A stretch of DNA of 64,000 nucleotides from NCBI RefSeq assembly GCF_023272795.1, contig NZ_CP096829.1, positions 3,100,001 to 3,164,000 of the forward strand, read 5' to 3'. Below, piece by piece: positions 27,997 through 37,228 of this stretch (positions are counted from its first letter, which is position 1; each line of letters starts with the position of its first letter). Made by a program: the position numbers and the translations under genes. The notes under the pieces were generated by a model. The model was not told the DNA's origin and ran no database searches. It saw only the letters and a list, made by a program, of their open reading frames with translations. This DNA is from Flavobacterium humidisoli. Its GTDB lineage: Bacteria > Bacteroidota > Bacteroidia > Flavobacteriales > Flavobacteriaceae.

Positions 27997-29037
27997 CTAG
28001 CTAACATAAAAAGTAGCATTTTCGACATTAATAATATCAATAGGAAGCAGAATGGTTTCTGGAATGTCTTTTCTAAATAAAAAGTGCTCTACTAAAGTGC
28101 TGACACCTAAATAAGCTTGTCGCTTTTGATTTTGATGAATTAAAAAATGAACAAGTCCTTGATTTAAGTAGCTGACATTCTTGTCTATTAAATCATAACC
28201 AATCAAAGCGATTTTTTTGTCTGTTAAATTAAACAGGGTAGAAGCGATTTGGTAAGCCTTGGAAGTTGTAATGAAAATTCCGCTTAAATCTGGATTTTCG
28301 TTAAGGAAAGCCGGGAGTTTGGTTTCTATATTCGAATATTTCAGTTTTAATGTCGTCACAGAGAAATCTGAAAGCTCTTTTTCCTCAAAATAACTTCTAA
28401 AACCGCGTTCTTTCTCCTGCATGTGAATGGCATTTTTAAGGCTTTCGTCAATATGGATAATAGCAATCTGGCCTTTAGGAAGAATCAAATTCATTAAACT
28501 TGCAGCTACGCGGCCGCTTTTGTATAAATCCTGTCCCACAAAACTTTTTATCGAAGAAGATTCAACCTGGTTGTTGAAAGTGTTTACCATTATTCCCAGT
28601 TCATCATATTGCTTTATGATTTCTACAGTTTCTTTATGGAAAAGCGGTGCTAATAAAACAGCATCTGGTGATTGGGCTACTATGGCTTCATGCGCTTTTA
28701 AGAAAGATTTTGTGCTTTCTGGATTAAAATAATGAGTTTCAATAACCACATTGTAAGCTTTGTATTCTGTTATAGCTTCCTGAATTCCGTTAACACACGG
28801 AAGCCAATAAGGGTCAAATACAGGATCTGGAAGGAGAACACAAATACGGTACACTTTGGTGCTTTTTAGATTTCGTGCAATTAAGTTGGGTTCGTAATCA
28901 ATAACATTTAGAACTTCATTGATTTTTTCGAGTGCAGCAGGAGAGACTTTTCCTCTGTTGTGCAGAACACGGTCTACAGTCCCTTTAGAAACTCCGGCCA
29001 TTTGTGCTATATCCTTAATTGTGTACTTTTTATCCAT
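27997..29037 (-). CDS. LacI-family transcriptional regulator
   Basis: The product is 346 residues. The N-terminal helix-turn-helix is clear (YTIKDIAQMAGVSKGTVDRVLHNRG, residues 4-28), followed by the hinge segment YEPNLIARNLKS. A periplasmic-binding-protein-like sensor domain fills about 60-346 (YRICVLLPDPVFDPYW, GIFITTSKAYQIAS, KIALIGYDLID). LacI regulators bind CG-centred palindromes as dimers, and such paired sites occur upstream of both divergent operons (26813-26849 and 29097-29133). One pair also lies about 50 bp upstream of this gene's own -7 element, so autoregulation is plausible. The effector is probably a sugar or sugar phosphate from the pathway. Confidence 0.95.
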   Translation of the reverse strand: MDKKYTIKDIAQMAGVSKGTVDRVLHNRGKVSPAALEKINEVLNVIDYEPNLIARNLKSTKVYRICVLLPDPVFDPYWLPCVNGIQEAITEYKAYNVVIETHYFNPESTKSFLKAHEAIVAQSPDAVLLAPLFHKETVEIIKQYDELGIMVNTFNNQVESSSIKSFVGQDLYKSGRVAASLMNLILPKGQIAIIHIDESLKNAIHMQEKERGFRSYFEEKELSDFSVTTLKLKYSNIETKLPAFLNENPDLSGIFITTSKAYQIASTLFNLTDKKIALIGYDLIDKNVSYLNQGLVHFLIHQNQKRQAYLGVSTLVEHFLFRKDIPETILLPIDIINVENATFYVS

Positions 29038-29042
29038 ATCAG

Positions 29043-29050
29043 CAAATATA
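29043..29050 (-). promoter_or_regulatory. -7 element of the lacI-type gene
   Basis: TATATTTG on the minus strand (29050-29043) matches TAnnTTTG and lies 5 nt before the ATG at 29037. The transcript would be leaderless or nearly so. TGTTT about 20 bp upstream could serve as the -33 element. Confidence 0.45.
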
Positions 29051-29096
29051 AAAACTTTGATTTAATAAACAGATTTTTTTTGTAAGAATTAATAAA

Positions 29097-29133
29097 TGTG
29101 CTCGAGAACATAAAATTAGTGTGTTCGAGCACA
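29097..29133. promoter_or_regulatory. Paired LacI-type operators upstream of the sugar kinase operon
   Basis: TGTGCTCGAGAACA (29097-29110) and TGTGTTCGAGCACA (29120-29133) lie 23 bp centre to centre. They form the inverted counterpart of the pair at 26813-26849. They lie 15 bp upstream of the -33 element, an upstream position compatible with activation or with looping between the two promoters. Confidence 0.82.
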
Positions 29134-29148
29134 TTTTTCTATTTTTTC

Positions 29149-29179
29149 TTGTTTTATAAAAATATAATATCTAGTTTCG
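29149..29179 (+). promoter_or_regulatory. Promoter of the sugar kinase operon
   Basis: TTG (29149-29151), 20 bp, then TAGTTTCG (29172-29179). The same elements and spacing occur at the susC promoter. Transcription would begin near 29185. Confidence 0.72.
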
Positions 29180-29268
29180 TGAAATCAAAACCGAAAAACT
29201 AAAATAAAAAGATAACCTAATAATGTTGTAATTTATTGAATTGCAATATTTTAACACAATGTGTTTAC

Positions 29269-30360
29269 GTGAAAAAAATTACCTCATTAGCTCCCGGCCG
29301 AACCTGTCTCTTTGGAGATCATCAGGATTATTTAGGGCTGCCTGTTATAGCCTGTGCAATAGATCGAAGCATTAAATTAATAGCAAAAGAAAATCAGAGC
29401 AAAACCTTTGTTCTGAATATGGTTGATATTAATGAAATTCGAATCATCAATATACACGAGACTTTCGAAAAATTAGAACCAAGAGATTATTTTGCATCCT
29501 CGCTCCGGGTTTTGCGCAGATATGGCTGTAAACCGACATCAGGCTATACAATTACAATTACTGGAGATATTCCAATTAATTCGGGAACATCGAGTTCATC
29601 AGCCTTATTAATGGCTTGGATTCGTTTTTTGATAGAAGCTTTTGGAGTTGATCATGAAGTTACGCCCGAATTCCTTTCAAAATTAGGTTACGAATCTGAA
29701 GTTTTAGAGCATGGAGAGCCTGGCGGAATGATGGATCATTTTAGCATAGGCGTTGGAAATATCGTGTATATCAATACTAAAAAACCATTCTCTTTTAATG
29801 TAATTGGGACAGAACTGAAGGGTTTGATTACTGGCGTTTCAGGTGTTCCAAAAGAAACTATCGGACTGCTTGGCGAATTAAAAGGAAATGCTTTAATGGC
29901 AATTGATATTGTGAAGCAAAACTATCCGCAATTCGATTTAAATGCTTCTGAAACAGCTGATTTGGATAAGTATAGAAATTGTCTTCTAGATCGTATGATT
30001 CCTTTTTTTGAAGCTGCTGTCAAGAATTATCAGTACACCAAAGAAGCTTTAAAGGAATTTGAAAAACCAGTTTTAGATCTTAAAAAAATTGGTGCATTAA
30101 TGAATAGTCATCATGAAGTTTTGCGCGATTTGCTGAAAATAACAGTTCCAAGAATAGATGCAATGATTAACGCGGCCTTGAAAGCAGGTGCGTATGGAGC
30201 GAAAATTGTGGGTTCTGGCGGTGGCGGAAGCATCGTTGTGATTGCAGATCCTAAGAATGAAGATGTGGTTGTTAAGGCGATTTTAGACGCAGGCGCGCAA
30301 GAAGCTTATGCGGTAAATGTTGATCCCGGAGTACGAATTATTGATAATATTGAAATTTAA
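29269..30360 (+). CDS. GHMP-family sugar kinase (galactokinase-like)
   Basis: The product is 363 residues from the GTG at 29269. An in-frame TTG at 29236 would add 11 residues before the conserved start KKITSLAPGRTCLFGDHQDYLG. That segment (10-23) is a variant of the galactokinase signature. Motif 2 is GDIPINSGTSSSSALLMAW and motif 3 is KIVGSGGGGSIVV near the C-terminus. The family phosphorylates sugars at C1 (galactokinase, N-acetylhexosamine 1-kinase) or small alcohols. Followed 6 bp later by a nucleotidyltransferase, it would convert a sugar to sugar 1-phosphate in the cytoplasm. The sugar is not determined by sequence, and a hexosamine is suggested by the downstream deaminase. Confidence 0.88.
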   Translation: MKKITSLAPGRTCLFGDHQDYLGLPVIACAIDRSIKLIAKENQSKTFVLNMVDINEIRIINIHETFEKLEPRDYFASSLRVLRRYGCKPTSGYTITITGDIPINSGTSSSSALLMAWIRFLIEAFGVDHEVTPEFLSKLGYESEVLEHGEPGGMMDHFSIGVGNIVYINTKKPFSFNVIGTELKGLITGVSGVPKETIGLLGELKGNALMAIDIVKQNYPQFDLNASETADLDKYRNCLLDRMIPFFEAAVKNYQYTKEALKEFEKPVLDLKKIGALMNSHHEVLRDLLKITVPRIDAMINAALKAGAYGAKIVGSGGGGSIVVIADPKNEDVVVKAILDAGAQEAYAVNVDPGVRIIDNIEI

Positions 30361-30366
30361 AATAAA

Positions 30367-31248
30367 ATGCACGACAGTTTAGTAATTTTAGCCGGTGGAG
30401 CTTCTTCTCGTATGAAAAAAGAAGCTATCACTAATGATCTTTCTCCAGAAGAAATTGCTCAGGCTAACGAAAGGAGTAAAGGTTTGATAGGTGTTGGCGC
30501 AAGCGGAAGGCCTCTTTTGGATTATCTTTTATGGAATGCCAAAAAAGCGGGCTATAAAAATATCTATATTATAATAGGTGAACAAGGGGAGTTATTTAAG
30601 GAGTTTTACGGAAGTAAAATGAAGGATAATGATTTTCACGGTCTGAATATTTCATTTGCGATTCAATATATTCCGGAGGGAAGAGTTAAGCCTTTCGGGA
30701 CAGCAGATGCTCTGTTTCAGGCAGTAGAACAATATCCAGAATTAAATTTACAGTTTTATTCAGTTTGCAATAGTGATAATTTGTATTCGGCTGAAGCGCT
30801 TCGTGCTTTAAGGGAAACTGAGAGTCCGAATGCGTTTATTAGTTATGATCGCGATGCAATGGATTTTCCACTGGAACGCATTTCTCGTTTTGCAATTGCT
30901 AAATTAGATGCAAATAATCAGCTTTTGGACATTTTAGAAAAACCTACAGAAGAAGATTTGAATCAATATAAAGATGCAGAAGGAAAAATACGTGTGAGTA
31001 TGAATGCTTTTAAGTTTAATGGTGATACCTTATATATGCATCTTAAAAATTGCCCGGTAAATCCAGAGCGCGATGAAAAGGAGTTGCCAACGGTACTTTT
31101 GAACTCCGTTAAAGAAAATCCGAATACTACGGTCGGAATTCCGTTTTCTGAGCACGTTCCAGACCTGACTGCAAAAGAAGATATTGCCGATGTAAAAACA
31201 TATTTGGCAAAATATTATCCTGATTTAAATTGGAATAATAAAAATTAA
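30367..31248 (+). CDS. Sugar-phosphate nucleotidyltransferase-like protein
   Basis: The product is 293 residues starting MHDSLVILAGGASSRMKKEA. It carries the glycosyltransferase-A-like LAGGxxSRM nucleotide-binding motif of NDP-sugar pyrophosphorylases, with an unusual acidic insert (about 20-45) before the conserved G. YPELNLQFYSVCNSDNLYSAEAL supplies the metal-binding Asp around 135-140. The enzyme type joins a sugar 1-phosphate to a nucleotide. It begins 6 bp after the GHMP kinase and is probably co-translated with it. Which nucleotide and sugar are used is unknown. The pairing suggests nucleotide-sugar formation rather than simple glycolytic breakdown. Confidence 0.85.
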   Translation: MHDSLVILAGGASSRMKKEAITNDLSPEEIAQANERSKGLIGVGASGRPLLDYLLWNAKKAGYKNIYIIIGEQGELFKEFYGSKMKDNDFHGLNISFAIQYIPEGRVKPFGTADALFQAVEQYPELNLQFYSVCNSDNLYSAEALRALRETESPNAFISYDRDAMDFPLERISRFAIAKLDANNQLLDILEKPTEEDLNQYKDAEGKIRVSMNAFKFNGDTLYMHLKNCPVNPERDEKELPTVLLNSVKENPNTTVGIPFSEHVPDLTAKEDIADVKTYLAKYYPDLNWNNKN

Positions 31249-31293
31249 CAAAACTTTCATATCTAAATTAGAGAATAAGGAAATTTAATGATG

Positions 31294-31301
31294 TACTTTT
31301 G
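31294..31301 (+). promoter_or_regulatory. Possible internal promoter before the MFS transporter
   Basis: TACTTTTG matches TAnnTTTG. No good -33 element is seen 19-21 bp upstream. It lies in a 164-bp gap, so the transporter and deaminase genes may have additional independent expression. Confidence 0.4.
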
Positions 31302-31412
31302 TTTTGCAAAAAAAATGCAGATATTTGCATAAATTACGCAATCAATAATGTGAGAGTTGATTCTAATTTAGATTTTGAATTAAATAAATCTATAAACTAA
31401 TCAACCAAAATT

Positions 31413-32792
31413 ATGACAAACATTCAAAGTACATTACAGCTAGAGAAAAAAAGCACCATTGTTCCGATGGTGATTTTAACCTTATTGTTTTTTATTCTAG
31501 GATTCGTAACCTGGCTTAACGGACCATTAATTCCGTTTTTTGAATTAGCTTGTGAATTAACTTCATCTCAAGCTTATTTTGTGACTTTCGCATTTTACAT
31601 TGCCTATTTTGTTATGGCTGTTCCCTCTTCGTATATCATTGAAAAAGTGGGGTATAAAAACGGAATTTCTTTAGGATTATTGATTATCGCCGCCGGAGCT
31701 TTAATGTTTTATCCAGCGGCTTCAAGCCGTACCTTTCTCTTGTTTTTATTAGCGTTATTTATAATGGGAACTGGTTTGGCAGTTTTACAGACAGCATCAA
31801 ATCCTTACGTTGTTGTTATTGGACCAAGAGAAAGTGCAGCGGCAAGAATCAGTGTTTTAGGAATTGCAAATAAACTGGCTGGATTTGTAGCGCCGATCGT
31901 GCTTACTGTTTTGGTTTTATCTAATATGCAGGACTTTACCGCAGATAAAATTGCCTTAATGGATGAGGCTTCTAAAACAAGCGCGTTAAATTCTCTTGCT
32001 TTGCAATTGCAAACACCGTATCTTTATATGGGGTTGATTATTACTGTTTTAGCTATAATGGTAAAATTTTCTCCTCTGCCAGAAATTGATTTGGACGAGG
32101 ATGGGAATGTGTCAGAATTGAATGTTTTTAAACAGATTAAAAATGCTTTTCAGCACCCGCAGCTAGTTTTAGGAGTGATTACTTTAATGCTGTATTTATC
32201 TGCCGAAGTTTTGGCGGGAGATTCTATCGGAGCTTTCGGGAAACAGTTGGGAGTTTATGGTGAAGAAGGAAATTTTTATCTCAAACTAACCTCATTTACC
32301 ATGTCGGCAATGGTGATCGGTTATATTCTTGGTATAGTTTTGATTCCTAAATATGTTTCACAAGTCACTGCTTTAAAAGTGTCTGGATTGCTTGGTTTGG
32401 TGTTAGTTGTAGCAATTGTTTTGATTTCGCCAAAGATAATGATTGCATTTCCTGGAACTCCAAATATACCATTGGTAATACTTTTAGTAGCGCTTTTAGG
32501 ATTAGCAAATGCATTGTGCTGGCCAGCAATATGGCCAATGGCTTTGCAAGATTTAGGAGGTTATACAAAGATTGGAAGTGCTATTTTGATTATGGGGATT
32601 ATTGGTGGAGCGGTTTTTCCACTTTTTTACGGAATGATCACAGAAAGTATCAATGCTGCAAATATTGCAAAAAATATGCAAGGTGTCTCAAAAAGCGGAA
32701 ATCAATTGGCTTACTTAATGCTGCTGCCTTCTTATGCAATGATTCTGTTTTATGCTGTAAAAGGGCATAAATACAGGAAATGGAATAGTTGA
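31413..32792 (+). CDS. Sugar MFS transporter, FucP/NagP type
   Basis: The product is 459 residues with about 12 transmembrane helices and the FucP-like pattern GFVTWLNGPLIPFF (first helix), AVLQTASNPYVVVIGP (helix 4 region) and ANALCWPAIWPMALQDLGG. This family imports fucose, glucose/galactose or N-acetylglucosamine by proton symport across the inner membrane. Placement before a glucosamine-6-phosphate deaminase makes an amino sugar a reasonable substrate. It follows the nucleotidyltransferase after 164 bp and precedes the deaminase gene by 24 bp. The substrate is inferred from context only. Confidence 0.92.
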   Translation: MTNIQSTLQLEKKSTIVPMVILTLLFFILGFVTWLNGPLIPFFELACELTSSQAYFVTFAFYIAYFVMAVPSSYIIEKVGYKNGISLGLLIIAAGALMFYPAASSRTFLLFLLALFIMGTGLAVLQTASNPYVVVIGPRESAAARISVLGIANKLAGFVAPIVLTVLVLSNMQDFTADKIALMDEASKTSALNSLALQLQTPYLYMGLIITVLAIMVKFSPLPEIDLDEDGNVSELNVFKQIKNAFQHPQLVLGVITLMLYLSAEVLAGDSIGAFGKQLGVYGEEGNFYLKLTSFTMSAMVIGYILGIVLIPKYVSQVTALKVSGLLGLVLVVAIVLISPKIMIAFPGTPNIPLVILLVALLGLANALCWPAIWPMALQDLGGYTKIGSAILIMGIIGGAVFPLFYGMITESINAANIAKNMQGVSKSGNQLAYLMLLPSYAMILFYAVKGHKYRKWNS

Positions 32793-32816
32793 ATAAAAAA
32801 TAAAAATTAATATATC

Positions 32817-34745
32817 ATGTTAAAAAGTAAAATCGACAAAGCAACAGGTTTCGAAAAACGATTCGAAAACATTAATACAGTTGTTTTTGAAAACTCAACT
32901 GATGCTTCAAAAGAAGTAGCGCAGGAAATAGCGTCTTTAATCAGAGAAAAACAAAATGAAGGGAAACCTTGTATTTTAGGATTGGCAACTGGCTCTTCTC
33001 CAAAAGGATTATATGCTGAACTAGTTCGTCTTCATAAAGAAGAAGGTTTGAGTTTCAAAAACGTAATTAGTTTTAACTTGGATGAATATTATCCAATGGA
33101 ACCAAATTCAATTAATAGTTATGTTCGTTTCATGAAAGAGCTTTTGTTTGATCATGTCGATATTTTACCTGAGAACGCTCACGTTCCAGACGGACTTTTA
33201 ACAAAAGAACAAATTGCAGATTACTGCCACGAATATGAAGCTAAAATTGAAGCTCTAGGCGGAATTGATCTTCAGATTCTTGGAATTGGAGGAAACGGAC
33301 ACATCGGATTTAATGAGTCTGGTTCGCTTCAAAACTCTAAAACACGTTTAGTAGCTTTAGATCATATTACGAGAGTTGCTGCAAGTAAAGATTTCTTTGG
33401 TTTAAATAATACGCCAAGAACTGCAATTACGCTTGGGGTTAAAAAAATCATGGAAGCAAAAAGAGTAATCTTATTAGCTTGGGGAGAAGGAAAAGCAAAC
33501 ATTGTGAAAAAATCTGTTGAAGATGAAGTTACAAACCGAGTTCCTGCTTCGTTCTTGCAAGAACATAACAATGCTATTTTTGTTTTAGATAAAGAAGCTT
33601 CTTCTAAACTGACAAGAATTAACAAACCTTGGTTGGTTGAAAAAATCGTTTGGACAGATAAATTAACTCGTAAAGCAGTTTTAGGATTGGCATTAGATCT
33701 TAAAAAACCAATTTTAATGCTTACGGATGCAGATTATATCGAAAACGGTATGAGCGATTTATTGGCGGATTCAGGTCCAGCTTATGATACTAACATTAAG
33801 ATATTTAATAAATTACAAAACACAATCACAGGTTGGCCAGGTGGAAAACCAAATGCAGACGACTCAAATCGTCCAGAAAGAGCAGAACCGGCTAAAAAAC
33901 GTGTGTTGATTTTCAGTCCGCACCCAGATGATGATATTATTAGTATGGGAGGAACTTTCATGCGTTTGCAAGAGCAAGGGCATGAGGTGCACGTTGCTTA
34001 TCAAACTTCTGGAAACATTGCTGTTGCTGATGATGAAGCGCTTCGTTTTGCAAGATTTGTGATTGACTATAACGAGAAATTTGGAATCAAAAGCGAAGAA
34101 GCTGATAATATTTATAAAAAGGCAGAAGCTTTCTTAGAGAATAAAAAGAATAGTGAAATTGACATTCCAGAGGTTCGTTACATTAAAGGTTTAATCAGAA
34201 AAGGAGAGGCGAGAGCAACAAGTCATTTTGTTGGTTTGCCAGACAGCCAGATTCACTTTATGGAATTGCCTTTCTATGAAACAGGTACAATCGAGAAAAA
34301 ACCAATCGGACCAGAAGATGTTCAGTTGACAGTTGATTTGATTGAAAAAATTAAACCACACCAGATTTACGCAGCAGGAGATTTAGCAGATCCGCACGGA
34401 ACTCACAAAGTTTGTTTGGATGCGATTTTTGAAGCGGTAAAAGTTTTAAAACCAAAAGAGTTCATGAACGACTGTTGGTTGTGGTTATACCGTGGAGCTT
34501 GGCAAGAATGGGGAATTGATGAAGTTGAAATGGCTGTTCCAATGAGTCCAGATCAGGTTCTGGAAAAACGTCACGGAATCTTCAAACACCAATCTCAAAA
34601 AGATGGAGTTGTTTTTCAAGGGACAGATGCAAGGGAGTTCTGGCAAAGAGCAGAAGACAGAAACCGCGAAACGGCCGAATTGTACCACCAATTAGGTCTG
34701 GCGACTTATGCAGCAATGGAGGCTTTCGTGAGATGGCACTACTAA
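32817..34745 (+). CDS. nagB: Glucosamine-6-phosphate deaminase fused to a PIG-L deacetylase domain
   Basis: The product is 642 residues, roughly two and a half times the length of simple NagB. Residues about 20-290 are the NagB domain (LGLATGSSPKGLY, NLDEYYPM with Asp89, GIGGNGHIGFNE at 156-167). Residues about 360-640 are a PIG-L/LmbE zinc deacetylase domain with HPDD at 369-372 and the partner histidine in DPHGTHK. Such a fusion could remove an acetyl group and deaminate the amino sugar phosphate to a fructose-6-phosphate-type product. Asn160 replaces the Asp of the DGHIAFNE motif in E. coli NagB. It has no signal peptide, so it is cytoplasmic. Last gene of the rightward operon. Confidence 0.93.
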   Translation: MLKSKIDKATGFEKRFENINTVVFENSTDASKEVAQEIASLIREKQNEGKPCILGLATGSSPKGLYAELVRLHKEEGLSFKNVISFNLDEYYPMEPNSINSYVRFMKELLFDHVDILPENAHVPDGLLTKEQIADYCHEYEAKIEALGGIDLQILGIGGNGHIGFNESGSLQNSKTRLVALDHITRVAASKDFFGLNNTPRTAITLGVKKIMEAKRVILLAWGEGKANIVKKSVEDEVTNRVPASFLQEHNNAIFVLDKEASSKLTRINKPWLVEKIVWTDKLTRKAVLGLALDLKKPILMLTDADYIENGMSDLLADSGPAYDTNIKIFNKLQNTITGWPGGKPNADDSNRPERAEPAKKRVLIFSPHPDDDIISMGGTFMRLQEQGHEVHVAYQTSGNIAVADDEALRFARFVIDYNEKFGIKSEEADNIYKKAEAFLENKKNSEIDIPEVRYIKGLIRKGEARATSHFVGLPDSQIHFMELPFYETGTIEKKPIGPEDVQLTVDLIEKIKPHQIYAAGDLADPHGTHKVCLDAIFEAVKVLKPKEFMNDCWLWLYRGAWQEWGIDEVEMAVPMSPDQVLEKRHGIFKHQSQKDGVVFQGTDAREFWQRAEDRNRETAELYHQLGLATYAAMEAFVRWHY

Positions 34746-34786
34746 GACGCTAAGGTTCTGAGATGCTAAGATTCTAAGTTTTTTAG
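34741..34786. repeat. CTAAG-type dispersed repeat after nagB
   Basis: Degenerate units of 8-9 bp (CTAAGGTT, CTGAGATG, CTAAGATT, CTAAGTTT) run in tandem from the nagB stop codon. Similar tracts occur at 34881-34926, 35412-35480, 48061-48099, 48166-48199 and 50394-50430. Confidence 0.6.
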
Positions 34787-34880
34787 TGTTTTTAGAAACT
34801 AGTAATAAGTCTTTAATAATATTTTTGAAGCAGGAAGAGGGAGCGAAAACAAGTTCTTTTTTCTTGCTTCTTTTTTTTAA

Positions 34881-34926
34881 GTTTCTAAGTTGCTGAGATA
34901 CTGAGGTTCTAAAATTCTAAGATTTT
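34881..34926. repeat. CTAAG-type dispersed repeat, second copy after nagB
   Basis: Repeats of the same vocabulary (TTCTAAGT, TGCTGAGA, TACTGAGG, TTCTAAAA, TTCTAAGA) follow 95 bp after the first copy. The 34787-34880 gap between them holds a purine-rich segment ending in TTCTTGCTTC and a T-run that may serve as the nagB terminator. Confidence 0.55.
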
Positions 34927-34945
34927 AATCTGTAAGAATCTTTTA

Positions 34946-34963
34946 TCCCGATAGCTATCGGGA
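34946..34963. repeat. 18-bp perfect palindrome
   Basis: TCCCGATAGCTATCGGGA is a perfect palindrome about 24 bp upstream of a TAnnTTTG element. It could be a regulatory site or a dispersed mobile palindrome. No second copy was seen in this window. Confidence 0.6.
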
Positions 34964-34986
34964 GTGGCAAAAGAAAAAATAAATGG

Positions 34987-34994
34987 TAGTTTTG
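34987..34994 (+). promoter_or_regulatory. -7 element before the DUF3820 gene
   Basis: TAGTTTTG matches TAnnTTTG, 64 bp before the ATG at 35059. No TTG is found at the expected -33 distance. Confidence 0.45.
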
Positions 34995-35058
34995 CATGCA
35001 GTTGGAGTAAGAGGAAAAGCGAATAAGTCTTTCCTTTTGCTTCTTTCTTCTTAAAAAA

Positions 35059-35292
35059 ATGGATCAAGACAAAAAACAGCTTATAAAATTAGCGCACACT
35101 AAAATGCCTTTCGGAAAATACGAGGGAAAATATTTAATTGATTTGCCTGAGTATTATGTAGTTTGGTATCATAATAAAGGATTTCCAAAAGGAGAATTAG
35201 GGCAGCAATTGCAATTGATTTATGAGTTGAAATTGAACGGATTGGAAGAATTGATTCGAAATATAAAGAAGCAATATCCGAAACCATTGTAA
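35059..35292 (+). CDS. DUF3820 family small protein
   Basis: The product is 77 residues (MDQDKKQLIKLAHTKMPFGKYEGKYLIDLPEYYVVWYHNKGFPKG). The MPFGKYEGKYLIDLPEYYV segment is the core of DUF3820 proteins. These small cytoplasmic proteins of about 70-80 residues are widespread, and some resemble a domain of DNA polymerase III epsilon-type accessory segments. No catalytic motif is evident. The length is full for the family. It stands alone between the nagB repeats and pyrG, with its own probable promoter. The function is unknown. Confidence 0.85.
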   Translation: MDQDKKQLIKLAHTKMPFGKYEGKYLIDLPEYYVVWYHNKGFPKGELGQQLQLIYELKLNGLEELIRNIKKQYPKPL

Positions 35293-35411
35293 TGGACTTT
35301 TTCTAATTGATATATTTTTAAATAATTAGATAAAAAGTTGGTTATAATATTTGAAAAAATCATAAAAGCTGGATAAAGAATAATATATTGAAAGGTTTTC
35401 TTTTGATTTGA

Positions 35412-35480
35412 AAAAGCTAAAAATCTTGCAATCTAAAATTCTAAAAATCTAAGAAGTCTAATGTTCAAATTGTCTAATTA
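35412..35480. repeat. CTAAG-type dispersed repeat upstream of pyrG
   Basis: Degenerate units (AATCTAAAATTCTAAAAATC, TAAGAAGTCTAATG, TGTCTAATTA) run into the pyrG promoter. They are more AT-rich than the other copies, so decay of the repeat is likely. Confidence 0.45.
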
Positions 35481-35481
35481 A

Positions 35482-37149
<1,668 letters not shown>

Positions 37150-37228
37150 TTAATATTTTGAGAAGTTTGTAACTTTTGAGATAAACTCAGTACTAATAGA
37201 CTTCAACGAATAACTTTTTTAAATTATA

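Noticed and set aside
26765..29186. Invertible DNA switch bounded by the inverted promoter modules
   Set aside because: The arms end in functional promoter elements pointing outward, and inversion would leave both operons with the same promoter. No recombinase gene is nearby. Shared regulation explains the similarity better.
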